This document shows, piece by piece, positions 16,308-23,984 of a DNA stretch of 57,435 bases. Under the pieces are notes generated by a model. That model ran no database searches. It had not been told where the DNA came from and saw only the letters and a list, made by a program, of their open reading frames with translations. Each line of letters begins with the position of its first letter. The stretch's first letter is position 1. A program made the position numbers and the translations under genes. This stretch comes from Candidatus Omnitrophota bacterium. GTDB taxonomy: Bacteria; Ratteibacteria; UBA8468; B48-G9; JAFGKM01. Where the stretch lies: contig JAFGKM010000015.1 in the NCBI GenBank assembly GCA_016928555.1, forward strand, positions 1 to 57,435. Reading direction: 5' to 3'.

Positions 16308-18119
16308 TCAGAAGTAGTACCAGATGGATTTGTAATCGGCTGTACTTTCACCGTCATTGTGCAGTCGGATAAGATAGTCATATATTGAAACGTCCGTATA
16401 CAGATAGGTGTCGGTCAGGAGAATTCGGGATTCCCACGGATAGAACCTGTAGACGCGCCTTCCGTCAGGCAGAAGCATTATTACCTCGTGGTCCTGCCAT
16501 GCCCGCAGGTATGACTTGCCCAGTTTGGGCACGTTGAAGACCGGCTCGTCCATCCTCACCATGCCCGGCAGAAGCCGCGCTTCCTCTTTGCGTTCCTGCT
16601 CAATCCTTGCTATCGGCACGCGGAAATCCGCCGTTTCCGCTTTGCCCTTGGTGTTGAAACTGTAGTAAGGGTCTATGCCTGAAATTTTTAACGCCCTGCG
16701 CAGTGCGGCGGTTTCAAACCTGCGGCTGTTGTAGTATGTAAATACCTGCTGATTGTAAACATTGGTCCCTGTTTCTTTTATTTTCTTTATCGCTTCAAGG
16801 ACATCGGGTGTTATTTCCGAGGAATGTTCAACGTGGGTTACAATGCAGACTTCCCTTGTTCCCCATTGATGGTATTTCTTCAGCATGCTTATAAATCCCG
16901 GGTTTATCCTGAAGGGCAGAGTAACCGGGGTTCTTGTCCCGATGCGTATTCTCTCTATATGAGGCATTGAGGAGAGGCTTTCCATCAGTTTCACGAGATA
17001 ATCATTGTTCAGCGTCAGCGGGTCTCCTCCGGTTACCAGCACCTCGGTAATATTGGGATTTCTGCGTATCCAATCAAGGGCTTTTTGTACTTTATTCCCG
17101 GTTACAGCGCCCTTTCCTATGTTTTTTATCTCCCAGTTCCGCTGGCAGTAGACGCATATCTGCGGGCAGGAATCAAAAGGTTTTATAATGAGTATCTGGG
17201 GGTATCTGCGCGTTATGCAGTCTATCGGGCTGGTTGATTTTTCGCCCATGAAGTCCATATCCTGTCCTTTTTCCCTGCTCTCCAGAATGGTCCTGCAGTA
17301 ATTGACGCTTGGAATTACCTGGGCGCGCACCGTCCTGTCTTCCCCGGTTCTCCCTTCCGGGTTGAACAGCGATAGATAGTAAGGGGTTATCTGGAAGGGT
17401 ATGGCTGCTTTTTGTGCGCACTCCAGCCCCTCAAGCTCATCCTTTTCAAGGTTTATCAGCTCTTTCAGCGGCCTCAATTCCTGGAAGATGTGTTTTAAAT
17501 GCCATCTGTAATTCTGCCAGTCTTTTTCTTCCGCCTTCAGGTATGACATGATGCGCTTTTTATTCCCCTCTCTTTTTCTGACAAGGGATTCATCAAGCCC
17601 GCTGGAATATTTCTGAATACTGCTGTTTATAAGCGAAGAGTATTTGTCAAGCACTTGTGAGCGGATAAGCCCCGCCTTTTCAGTTTCCTTGATGGCTCTT
17701 TCGCCGGCTTTCTTGTCGTACAATTCTGACTGTCCCTTTATCCCTTTAAAAATATACAGGAGTTCCAATATAAAACCTTCTCCTGCATGCTCTTGCGCTT
17801 CCTCCGGCTTCACGGCAAGTTTCCAGAGAAGATTGAGGGCGGAGAACCCTGTGAGGTGTTCGTTTTCCGCGCGTATAATGTTCTTGAATACCCGGATACA
17901 CTCTTTTGCGTTGTTTTTTTCAACGGGATGTATCTGCTTCAGAGGTTTTTTGCTGTGTGCCTTGAAAAGCGCCCTTTCGGCATTGTTGATGTAATTGAAA
18001 AGTCCCGTGCGCGCCTCTTTCAGAGAGGATGAACGCAGGAGGATGTTTTTCACTTCCGGCTCAACTGCCCACATTTCCTCCGTCAGTTTTTCTTTTTGCA
18101 ACAAAATGAGATTTTCCAT
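16308..18119 (-). CDS. KamA-family radical SAM protein with long N-terminal extension
   Basis: 603 residues. The radical SAM cluster motif is C318-x3-C322-x2-C325 (CPQICVYC). It is followed by VTGGDPLTL and RIRIGTRTPVTLP, as in lysine 2,3-aminomutases, and FRVPIARIEQE near the C-terminus. Residues 1 to about 195 form a Lys/Glu-rich, mostly helical extension absent from the ~415-residue KamA. The C-terminal part (after about 500) also departs from KamA. It probably uses SAM and PLP in radical chemistry on an amino acid or related substrate. Typical lysine-site residues could not be confirmed, so the substrate is open. Confidence 0.85.
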   Translation of the reverse strand: MENLILLQKEKLTEEMWAVEPEVKNILLRSSSLKEARTGLFNYINNAERALFKAHSKKPLKQIHPVEKNNAKECIRVFKNIIRAENEHLTGFSALNLLWKLAVKPEEAQEHAGEGFILELLYIFKGIKGQSELYDKKAGERAIKETEKAGLIRSQVLDKYSSLINSSIQKYSSGLDESLVRKREGNKKRIMSYLKAEEKDWQNYRWHLKHIFQELRPLKELINLEKDELEGLECAQKAAIPFQITPYYLSLFNPEGRTGEDRTVRAQVIPSVNYCRTILESREKGQDMDFMGEKSTSPIDCITRRYPQILIIKPFDSCPQICVYCQRNWEIKNIGKGAVTGNKVQKALDWIRRNPNITEVLVTGGDPLTLNNDYLVKLMESLSSMPHIERIRIGTRTPVTLPFRINPGFISMLKKYHQWGTREVCIVTHVEHSSEITPDVLEAIKKIKETGTNVYNQQVFTYYNSRRFETAALRRALKISGIDPYYSFNTKGKAETADFRVPIARIEQERKEEARLLPGMVRMDEPVFNVPKLGKSYLRAWQDHEVIMLLPDGRRVYRFYPWESRILLTDTYLYTDVSIYDYLIRLHNDGESTADYKSIWYYF

Positions 18120-18156
18120 GGGTCCATTACCTTTTTCAGGTACAAACTAAAACAGA

Positions 18157-18591
18157 TTATATTTCGGATATAAGGACTACATTGACATCTTTAATCTTTT
18201 TCCATTTCCTGTCATTAGTTATCACATAGTCTGCTCCGCAAACAACCGCAGTAGCTACCTGGATTGCATCGGGAGTTTTCAGGCTGTATTTTACGCGAAG
18301 TGTCACGGCAGTATCGGCAACAGGTAAATTCATAGGGTAAACGCTTATAAATTCCGAGTTTATTAAACTTTCACGGTATTTGGCCGCCAATTTTTTTGCT
18401 CCCGTCTTTTCCGGATAAATAAGCAGTTCAATATAGGTTATGATTGAGGTTATGATGGGAATGCCGCCTGCATATATTCTGTCAAATAAATTGCCGAGTT
18501 TTTCAATGTAAGCAGGATTTTCTTCGAAAAAATATATGAAAGGCGAAGTATCCAGAAAAATTTTATCGGTTGAGAGAAGTTTCAATCCCAT
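18157..18591 (-). CDS. PIN-domain toxin (VapC-like)
   Basis: 144 residues. Acidic residues of the PIN nuclease site are visible in IFLDTSPFIYF, YIELL, TPDAIQVATA and ITNDRKW. VapC-type enzymes cut tRNA or rRNA. The gene overlaps the antitoxin by 10 bases, as expected in such modules. Confidence 0.88.
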   Translation of the reverse strand: MGLKLLSTDKIFLDTSPFIYFFEENPAYIEKLGNLFDRIYAGGIPIITSIITYIELLIYPEKTGAKKLAAKYRESLINSEFISVYPMNLPVADTAVTLRVKYSLKTPDAIQVATAVVCGADYVITNDRKWKKIKDVNVVLISEI

Positions 18592-18836
18592 TTTGCCCTT
18601 TCTTTCTTAATGTAATCTTCAACATCAATTTTTTCCCAGAGCTCTTTTCCCAGTCCCCTTGTTCTTCTGAAGTCTCCCTTCTCGCTTCCGGAATTATTCA
18701 TCTTTTTGAAGGGTGTCAGTTTTGCAATAGGCCTGCCTGCCCGCTCTATAATAATTTCTTCGTTCCGAAGCTGGACGATGTTAAGAAATTTTCCAAGGTT
18801 CTTACGCGCCTCAACTGCACTGACTTTTGTTGTCAT
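18582..18836 (-). CDS. Phd/YefM-type antitoxin
   Basis: 84 residues. The N-terminus VSAVEARKNLGKFLNIVQ and IIIERAGRPIAKLTP are typical of Phd/YefM DNA-binding antitoxins. The acidic/aromatic tail (ELWEKIDVEDYIKKERAKWD) would bind the PIN toxin. GGAGG lies five bases before the ATG and a consensus promoter lies at 18884-18912. Confidence 0.85.
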   Translation of the reverse strand: MTTKVSAVEARKNLGKFLNIVQLRNEEIIIERAGRPIAKLTPFKKMNNSGSEKGDFRRTRGLGKELWEKIDVEDYIKKERAKWD

Positions 18837-18883
18837 TGATGCCTCCCGCCCATGTCATAATGATTATATCAATTGCTATGATT

Positions 18884-18912
18884 ATTATACTTGATATCCG
18901 TCACGCTGTCAA
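18884..18912 (-). promoter_or_regulatory. Perfect consensus promoter of the VapBC-like pair
   Basis: On the minus strand TTGACA (18907-18912), 17-base spacer, TATAAT (18884-18889). A second TATAAT-like box lies closer to the gene. The promoter begins just ahead of the end of the next gene on the same strand. Confidence 0.75.
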
Positions 18913-18914
18913 TG

Positions 18915-19352
18915 TTAACGGAAATAGTGCGTTGCGCAGTGGACGGCATGCTCAAGTTCTGCGGGGACATCGGTTCCGATGCGGTATTTTTTCCCTGCTT
19001 TTGTGACAACCTCAACAGCGTCAAAGCCTGAAACGTTATACAGCCAGCCGTGGGGGGTCAGGTGGATTCCCCATCCGTAATACCATGAATTTCTTACTCT
19101 GCGGCATGAGGCGATATCTTTTAAAGGGAACCTTTTTCTTATGAGTCCTATCCCGAAGCGGATTTTCAAACACTCTTCGTCCATGGTTACGGTCAGGTTA
19201 TAGAATAAAGAAAGGGTAACTGCCATGATAAAGGTAAACAAAAGCATGTCAGGGGACAGATTTTTTAACAGAAACAAGCTTATAAAGATAAGCGCCGCGA
19301 ATATGTATATTATAAGCCAGCCGGTCTGCGTATGCCGATATTTATTATACAT
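18915..19352 (-). CDS. Small membrane protein with PH-like domain
   Basis: 145 residues, not assigned to a named family. Two hydrophobic helices (WLIIYIFAALIFISLFLL and MLLFTFIMAVTLSLFYNL) are followed by a ~75-residue soluble part (MDEECLKIRFGIGLIRKRFPLKDIASCRRV, then DAVEVVTKAGKKYRIGTD). This layout resembles bacterial PH-like membrane proteins. ATG at 19352 is preferred because GGGAGAG precedes it; the upstream TTG has none. Function is unknown. Confidence 0.7.
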   Translation of the reverse strand: MYNKYRHTQTGWLIIYIFAALIFISLFLLKNLSPDMLLFTFIMAVTLSLFYNLTVTMDEECLKIRFGIGLIRKRFPLKDIASCRRVRNSWYYGWGIHLTPHGWLYNVSGFDAVEVVTKAGKKYRIGTDVPAELEHAVHCATHYFR

Positions 19353-19489
19353 AATCTCTCCCGGATCCAAGCCAGTTCTATTTTAACGTATAAAAGTTTT
19401 TGTGTAAAAACAGGGGGTTTCCTTGAAAAATTAAGGGTGCGGGTGTATCATAAGAGGAGTTGAACGGGGAAAAGTCAAGACTCTGTGCC

Positions 19490-19539
19490 AAATCCCCCCC
19501 ATACCCCCCTTTGCAAAGGGGGGATTAAGAGGGGATTTT
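19490..19539. repeat. CCCCCCTTTGCAAAGGGGGG family repeat (copy 3)
   Basis: Nearly identical to the copy at 1185-1233. It ends about 20 bases before proS, leaving room for the AAGGAG ribosome site of proS. Confidence 0.9.
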
Positions 19540-19560
19540 TGGTAAAAAGGAGACAAAAAA

Positions 19561-20727
19561 ATGAGATGGACCAGATATTTCATGCCGACTTCAAAAGAGG
19601 CGCCCAAGGATGCCGAGACGATAAGCCATAAACTGATGTTCCGCGCGGGCCTTGTGGATAAAACGTCTTCTGGCGTTTATACCTACCTGCCTGCCGGCTA
19701 TAAGGTTCTGAGGAAGGTTGAAGGCATCGTCAGGGACGAGATGAACAAGGCGGGAGCGGTGGAACTGCTCATGCCCGCGTTACAGCCTGCCAGCTTGTGG
19801 AAGGAGAGCGGACGGCTGGAGAAGATGGGCGACGAAATGATAAGGTTCACAGACAGGCACAAGCGGCTTATGGTATTCGGACCCACCCACGAAGAGGTTA
19901 TAACCGATATAGTCAGAAGATATATCAATTCATGGAAGCAGCTGCCGGTTACCCTTTACCAGATACAGACCAAGTTCCGCGACGAAATGAGGCCGAGATT
20001 CGGCATTGTAAGGGCGAGGGAATTTCTGATGAAGGACGCCTACAGCTTTGACCTTGATGAAAAAGGGCTTGATGAGACGTATCTGAGGATGAAGGAGGCG
20101 TACAAAAACATATTTACGAGAAGCGGGCTGGTTTTTTCCATACAGCAGGCGGACTCCGGGGTTATAGGAGGGAAATTTTCCGAGGAATTTGTGGCTGAAG
20201 GCGAGTGTCCGGAACTTGAGGTAGGGCATCTTTTTAAGCTGGGAAAAGAGTACAGCGAGGCGATGAAAGCGGTATTTGTTAACAGGGAAGGGAAGGAACA
20301 GCCTGCGGTTATGGGATGTTACGGCATAGGCGTCAGCAGGATAGTCGCCGCCGCGGTTGAGGGCAACTATGACGAAAAAGGGATTATCTGGCCGCTTTCC
20401 ATAGCGCCTTTCAGCGTGCTTGTCATACCGGTGAAGGCCGATGACCCTGCTCTAAGGGAAGCCGCAGATAAGATTTACGGCGCCTTAACGAAAAATAACG
20501 TTGAAGTTCTGCTTGACGACAGGGAAGGCAGTGCGGGCTTCAAGTTTTCGGACGCCGACCTTACGGGCATACCCCTGTGGGTTGTAATAGGCAAGAAATT
20601 CACGGAGAACGGTAAGGCGGAGATTAAAATAAGGAGAGAAAACAGGTTTGTGGAGGTTGAGATTGACAATGCGGCAAAGTGGATTTCGGATTATTTAAAG
20701 GAACACGGGCAGGGGAAAAGAGAATGA
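19561..20727 (+). CDS. proS: Prolyl-tRNA synthetase lacking the INS editing domain
   Basis: 388 residues against about 570 in the usual bacterial enzyme. Class II motifs are intact: TSSGVYTYLP, TKFRDEMRPRFGIVRAREFLMKDAYSF (motif 2) and GCYGIGVSRIVAA (motif 3), with an anticodon-binding domain at the end. After IGGKFSEEF (about residue 210) the sequence passes through only a few residues (VAEGECPE) into LEVGHLFKLG. Usually about 180 residues of the Ala-tRNA-Pro-hydrolysing INS domain lie at this point. The frame is open and motifs either side are normal, so this looks like a clean in-frame loss. AAGGAG precedes the ATG. The stop overlaps the next gene. Confidence 0.94.
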   Translation: MRWTRYFMPTSKEAPKDAETISHKLMFRAGLVDKTSSGVYTYLPAGYKVLRKVEGIVRDEMNKAGAVELLMPALQPASLWKESGRLEKMGDEMIRFTDRHKRLMVFGPTHEEVITDIVRRYINSWKQLPVTLYQIQTKFRDEMRPRFGIVRAREFLMKDAYSFDLDEKGLDETYLRMKEAYKNIFTRSGLVFSIQQADSGVIGGKFSEEFVAEGECPELEVGHLFKLGKEYSEAMKAVFVNREGKEQPAVMGCYGIGVSRIVAAAVEGNYDEKGIIWPLSIAPFSVLVIPVKADDPALREAADKIYGALTKNNVEVLLDDREGSAGFKFSDADLTGIPLWVVIGKKFTENGKAEIKIRRENRFVEVEIDNAAKWISDYLKEHGQGKRE

Positions 20728-21425
20728 CCTTAGGAAGGATTATAAGGCAGGGAATTTCATTCGGGAAAAAGGAGTTTCTGCTCTCTATTATTGTCTTTGC
20801 CTATCTGGCAGTGTCCTATTCCGTCCTTTCTGCAGGACTCAGCGAAGGGATGCTGTTTTTACTGCAGGTTTTTTTTATACTGATTGAAAACTACGTAACC
20901 GTTGCCGTATATTACGGCATAAAGCAGTATTTATGGGAAGGGGCGTTTGACGTAAAGGGGATGTTTGCCGGGGCAAAACACTTTTTTGCGAGGACTCTGT
21001 ATTACAAACTGCTTGCCGGAGCCGCCGCCCTGTTTATAGCCGCTTTCTGTTTGAGCATGATTGAGGTTGTTAAAGATTCTTCTGCCGCGGCGGCAGGGCT
21101 TATCACGGGATTTACCGTAATATGGATATCTTTTCCGGTCTATCTCGTGCTTCTTACGTTTTTCGCCCCGCTGATTATTATTGCGGAAGACAATCTTTTA
21201 TTGCCGTCTGTCAGGAAGAGCATTGTATTTGTCCGGACGAACTTTGCGGATGTTGTGAAACTGTGTTTGCTGGCGGCTCCCTTATGGTTTTTTGCCATTT
21301 TTTTAATGAGGGTGTATAATAAGAAGGATTTGTTTCTCCTGCCCGTCATTTTTTACTTTATTGCGGTTCTGGAGATTTTAACTGTTAAACTTTTTTTCCT
21401 GTTCTATAAAGCAAGAACAAAATAA
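20724..21425 (+). CDS. Integral membrane protein of unknown function
   Basis: 233 residues with five or six hydrophobic segments, for example FLLSIIVFAYLAVSY, LLAGAAALFIAAFCLSMI and FPVYLVLLTFFAPLIIIAED. The last motif (FFAPLIIIAEDNLLLPSVRKS) resembles proteins of the DUF975/glycerophosphoryl-transporter-like membrane group, but no firm family was recognised. It starts in an ATGA overlap with proS, so it is translationally coupled to it. GGGGAAAAG precedes the start. Confidence 0.75.
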   Translation: MTLGRIIRQGISFGKKEFLLSIIVFAYLAVSYSVLSAGLSEGMLFLLQVFFILIENYVTVAVYYGIKQYLWEGAFDVKGMFAGAKHFFARTLYYKLLAGAAALFIAAFCLSMIEVVKDSSAAAAGLITGFTVIWISFPVYLVLLTFFAPLIIIAEDNLLLPSVRKSIVFVRTNFADVVKLCLLAAPLWFFAIFLMRVYNKKDLFLLPVIFYFIAVLEILTVKLFFLFYKARTK

Positions 21426-21433
21426 GTGAAGGC

Positions 21434-21453
21434 AAAGGGTTCCCACCCTTTTT
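21434..21453 (+). terminator. Weak intrinsic terminator-like hairpin
   Basis: AAAGGGT-TCCC-ACCCTTT followed by two more T residues, after the membrane protein gene and before porC. The stem is short and the U-run brief, so termination would be partial. Confidence 0.4.
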
Positions 21454-21510
21454 AAAAGCATTTACTATACGCTAAACGCTATACGCCGAATTATTTGTAA
21501 CAAGGGAGCA

Positions 21511-22095
21511 ATGATGGATAACAGGATTTTTGAGATAAGGTGGCACGGAAGAGGCGGGCAGGGAGCGAAAACCGCGGCCCTTCTTTTCGGGGATGCGGCG
21601 CTTTCCACAGGCAAATACATACAGGCGTTTCCCGAATACGGGCCAGAGAGGATGGGGGCGCCGGTGCAGTCATTCAACAGGATAAGCTCCGAACCCATAC
21701 GCCTGCATTCCGGCATTGAAAATCCCGATGTGGTTCTCGTCCTTGACGTCACTCTCATAGGACAGGTGGATGTCACGAAGGGGCTTGATGAGGGAAAAGG
21801 CGTACTTATAGTCAATACCCCGCTTACCGCAGAAGAAATGAAGAAAAAACTGGGTTATGACGGTAAAGTCTGTACGGTGGACGCCTCCGCCATAGCGACC
21901 GATACGATAGGGAAAAACATACCGAACACCCCCATGATAGGGGCTCTTGTAAAGGTAACCGGAATACTCGGCATTGACGAACTGCTGGAAGATACGAAGA
22001 TAAAGCTTGAGAAAAAGTTCAGGAACAGGCCTGAGATAGTTGAAGGAAATCTGAAGGCTATTGAAAGAGCGTATAATGAGGTTAAGGGAGTTTGA
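21511..22095 (+). CDS. porC: Pyruvate:ferredoxin oxidoreductase gamma subunit
   Basis: 194 residues. IRWHGRGGQGAKTAALLFGDAAL is the family's CoA-binding-domain start, and FPEYGPERMGAPVQSF and VLVLDVTLIG follow. In four-subunit enzymes it pairs with alpha, beta and delta subunits to convert pyruvate plus CoA to acetyl-CoA, CO2 and reduced ferredoxin. GGGAGC precedes the ATGATG. It is the first gene of the por operon. Specificity for pyruvate rather than another 2-oxoacid is inferred from the whole gene set. Confidence 0.93.
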   Translation: MMDNRIFEIRWHGRGGQGAKTAALLFGDAALSTGKYIQAFPEYGPERMGAPVQSFNRISSEPIRLHSGIENPDVVLVLDVTLIGQVDVTKGLDEGKGVLIVNTPLTAEEMKKKLGYDGKVCTVDASAIATDTIGKNIPNTPMIGALVKVTGILGIDELLEDTKIKLEKKFRNRPEIVEGNLKAIERAYNEVKGV

Positions 22096-22112
22096 AAAAC
22101 AAGGAGTATAAG

Positions 22113-22415
22113 ATGGAAGAGAAAAAAGCGGCGTGGAAGGAGCTTCCGGAGGGCGATGTTCTGGAAGGCGGTTCCTCTCTTAAATTCAAAACAGGCAACT
22201 GGCGCACAGACAGGCCCGTTCATATCCCGGAAAAATGCATCCACTGTTTTATCTGCTGGATAGCATGTCCTGACGGTGCCGTAAAGGTCAATGCAGAAAC
22301 AGGAAAATTTGAAGAGTTTAACTATGATTATTGCAAGGGCTGCGGAATATGCGCACACGAGTGCCCTAAAGACGCCATAAAAATGGTCAATGAACAGGAG
22401 GTGGACAAGAAATGA
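22113..22415 (+). CDS. porD: Pyruvate:ferredoxin oxidoreductase delta subunit (2[4Fe-4S] ferredoxin)
   Basis: 100 residues. Two ferredoxin motifs, CIHCFICWIACP and CKGCGICAHECP, bind two [4Fe-4S] clusters that pass electrons from the catalytic site to ferredoxin. ATG at 22113 is chosen because AAGGAG precedes it. The gene overlaps the following small gene at ATGA. Confidence 0.94.
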   Translation: MEEKKAAWKELPEGDVLEGGSSLKFKTGNWRTDRPVHIPEKCIHCFICWIACPDGAVKVNAETGKFEEFNYDYCKGCGICAHECPKDAIKMVNEQEVDKK

Positions 22416-22687
22416 AAAAATCCATTGTAAAATTTCTGGTGGTTATTCTCATCCTGTCGGGATGGGTCGCTTTCGCGATACTTTATGCTTTATCGGGAAA
22501 GAGTAATGCGCAGAAAGAGATAGAAATTTCCGAACTGCAGTCCGAGCTGGATTCTTACAGGTTTCTCGCAAAGGATGTTAAGGAAAGCACTGAGAGGATA
22601 GACAGCATCATAGGCAATCTGGAAAACCTGAAGGCAAATCTCGGGGAACTGCAAAACAAAATAGTAAATCAGCAGATTGAAGAGTAA
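22412..22687 (+). CDS. Small single-pass membrane protein with coiled coil, inside the por operon
   Basis: 91 residues of unknown family. An N-terminal hydrophobic helix (IVKFLVVILILSGWVAFAILYAL) is followed by a heptad-rich segment (EIEISELQSELDSYRFLAKD, then IDSIIGNLENLKANLGELQ) predicted to be a coiled coil. ATGA overlap with porD shows co-translation. It lies between porD and porA, where no such subunit is normally found, and could tether the complex to the membrane. That role is only a guess. Confidence 0.75.
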   Translation: MKKSIVKFLVVILILSGWVAFAILYALSGKSNAQKEIEISELQSELDSYRFLAKDVKESTERIDSIIGNLENLKANLGELQNKIVNQQIEE

Positions 22688-22728
22688 AACAAATTACTTT
22701 ATTGTCGGGGTAAAGGGAGAGAAGGAAA

Positions 22729-23916
22729 ATGAAAGCAGCGAAAACAGGGAATGAAGCATTTGCTGAGGCGATGCGGCAGATAAACCCGGACGTGGTTGCC
22801 GCCTACCCCATAACGCCCGCCACCGAAGTGGTTCAGATATTTTCTCAGTTTGTTGCGGACGGGCTTGTGAAAACGGAATTTGTGGCGGTGGAAAGCGAGC
22901 ACAGCGCGATGAGCGCATGCATCGGAGCAAGCGCCGCAGGAGCAAGGGCGATGACCGGCACGTCTTCCCAGGGGCTTGCGCTCATGTGGGAGATGCTTTA
23001 TATAGCGGGAGGGCTGCGCCTGCCCATCGTCATGGCGGTTGTGAACAGGGCTTTGTCCTCTCCAATAAACATACACTGCGACCACTCCGATTCCATAGGT
23101 GCAAGGGATTCCGGATGGATACAGCTTTTTTCCGAGAACGTGCAGGAGGCGTACGACAACATCATACAGGCGGTAAGAATAGCGGAGCATCCCGATGTGA
23201 ACCTTCCCATTATGGCTACAACGGACGGTTTTATACTCAGCCACTGCCTTGAGACGCTTGATATGCTTTCCGATGAAGATGTCCGCAGTTTTGTGGGAGA
23301 TATCCCCGAGAGGTCAACCCTTGTGAAGAGTTTGAGGGAAGGCAAGCCCATAACCCTGGGCGCTCTGGACCTGCAGGACTACTACTTTGAACATAAGCGG
23401 CAGTCGGCGGAAGGTATGTTTAACGCAATGAAAGTCATCCCGGAAATCGGCAAGGAATTTGCTAAAACATTCGGAAGGGAATACGGTTTTTTTGAGGCGT
23501 ACAAGCTTGCAGATGCCGATGCGGCAATCCTTGTTATGGGTTCAACTTCCGGAACGGCAAAAGACGTTGTTGACACTATGCGCGCGGAAGGGAAAAAAGT
23601 GGGGCTTGTGAAACTGCGCGTTTACAGGCCGTTCCCGGCACAGATGCTGGCTCAGGCGCTCTCGGGGATAAAAGCTCTGGGAATCATGGACAGGGCGGAA
23701 GGCATGAGTGCGGTATCGGGTCCGGTGTACCCTGAGATATGCGCGGCTCTTTACGACCTTCCCGGCAAAAAGCCGGTTGTTCAGGACTATATCTACGGCC
23801 TTGGCGGACGGGATGTTTCTCTGAATGATATCAGGTATATATTTGATGAGGTTCTTAAATCCGCTCAAACAGGCAAAAAAGCATATACTTTGAAATACGT
23901 AGGCGTAAGGGAATAG
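22729..23916 (+). CDS. porA: Pyruvate:ferredoxin oxidoreductase alpha subunit
   Basis: 395 residues, family length. The N-terminal pyrimidine-binding domain has the signature AYPITPATEVVQIFSQF and EFVAVESEHSAMSACIGASAAGARAMTGTSSQGLA. The second domain has ILVMGSTSGTAKDVVD and VGLVKLRVYRPFP. Together with PorB it forms the thiamine diphosphate site. AGAGAAGGA precedes the ATG. It follows the small membrane gene by 41 bases. Confidence 0.95.
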   Translation: MKAAKTGNEAFAEAMRQINPDVVAAYPITPATEVVQIFSQFVADGLVKTEFVAVESEHSAMSACIGASAAGARAMTGTSSQGLALMWEMLYIAGGLRLPIVMAVVNRALSSPINIHCDHSDSIGARDSGWIQLFSENVQEAYDNIIQAVRIAEHPDVNLPIMATTDGFILSHCLETLDMLSDEDVRSFVGDIPERSTLVKSLREGKPITLGALDLQDYYFEHKRQSAEGMFNAMKVIPEIGKEFAKTFGREYGFFEAYKLADADAAILVMGSTSGTAKDVVDTMRAEGKKVGLVKLRVYRPFPAQMLAQALSGIKALGIMDRAEGMSAVSGPVYPEICAALYDLPGKKPVVQDYIYGLGGRDVSLNDIRYIFDEVLKSAQTGKKAYTLKYVGVRE

Positions 23917-23926
23917 CGATGTTTTT

Positions 23927-23962
23927 CGCCGCATAAATGTAGCGGTGCGATTTATCGCACGG
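23927..23962. repeat. Partial copy of the cloverleaf repeat, upstream of porB
   Basis: Shares TGTAGCGGTGCGATTTATCGC with the element at 9789-9843 and retains the GTGCGAT/ATCGCAC hairpin and a GCCGCATAAAT half. It sits between porA and porB and leaves the GGAGG of porB free. Confidence 0.75.
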
Positions 23963-23984
23963 TTTTTAACTGGAGGATTAAAAA

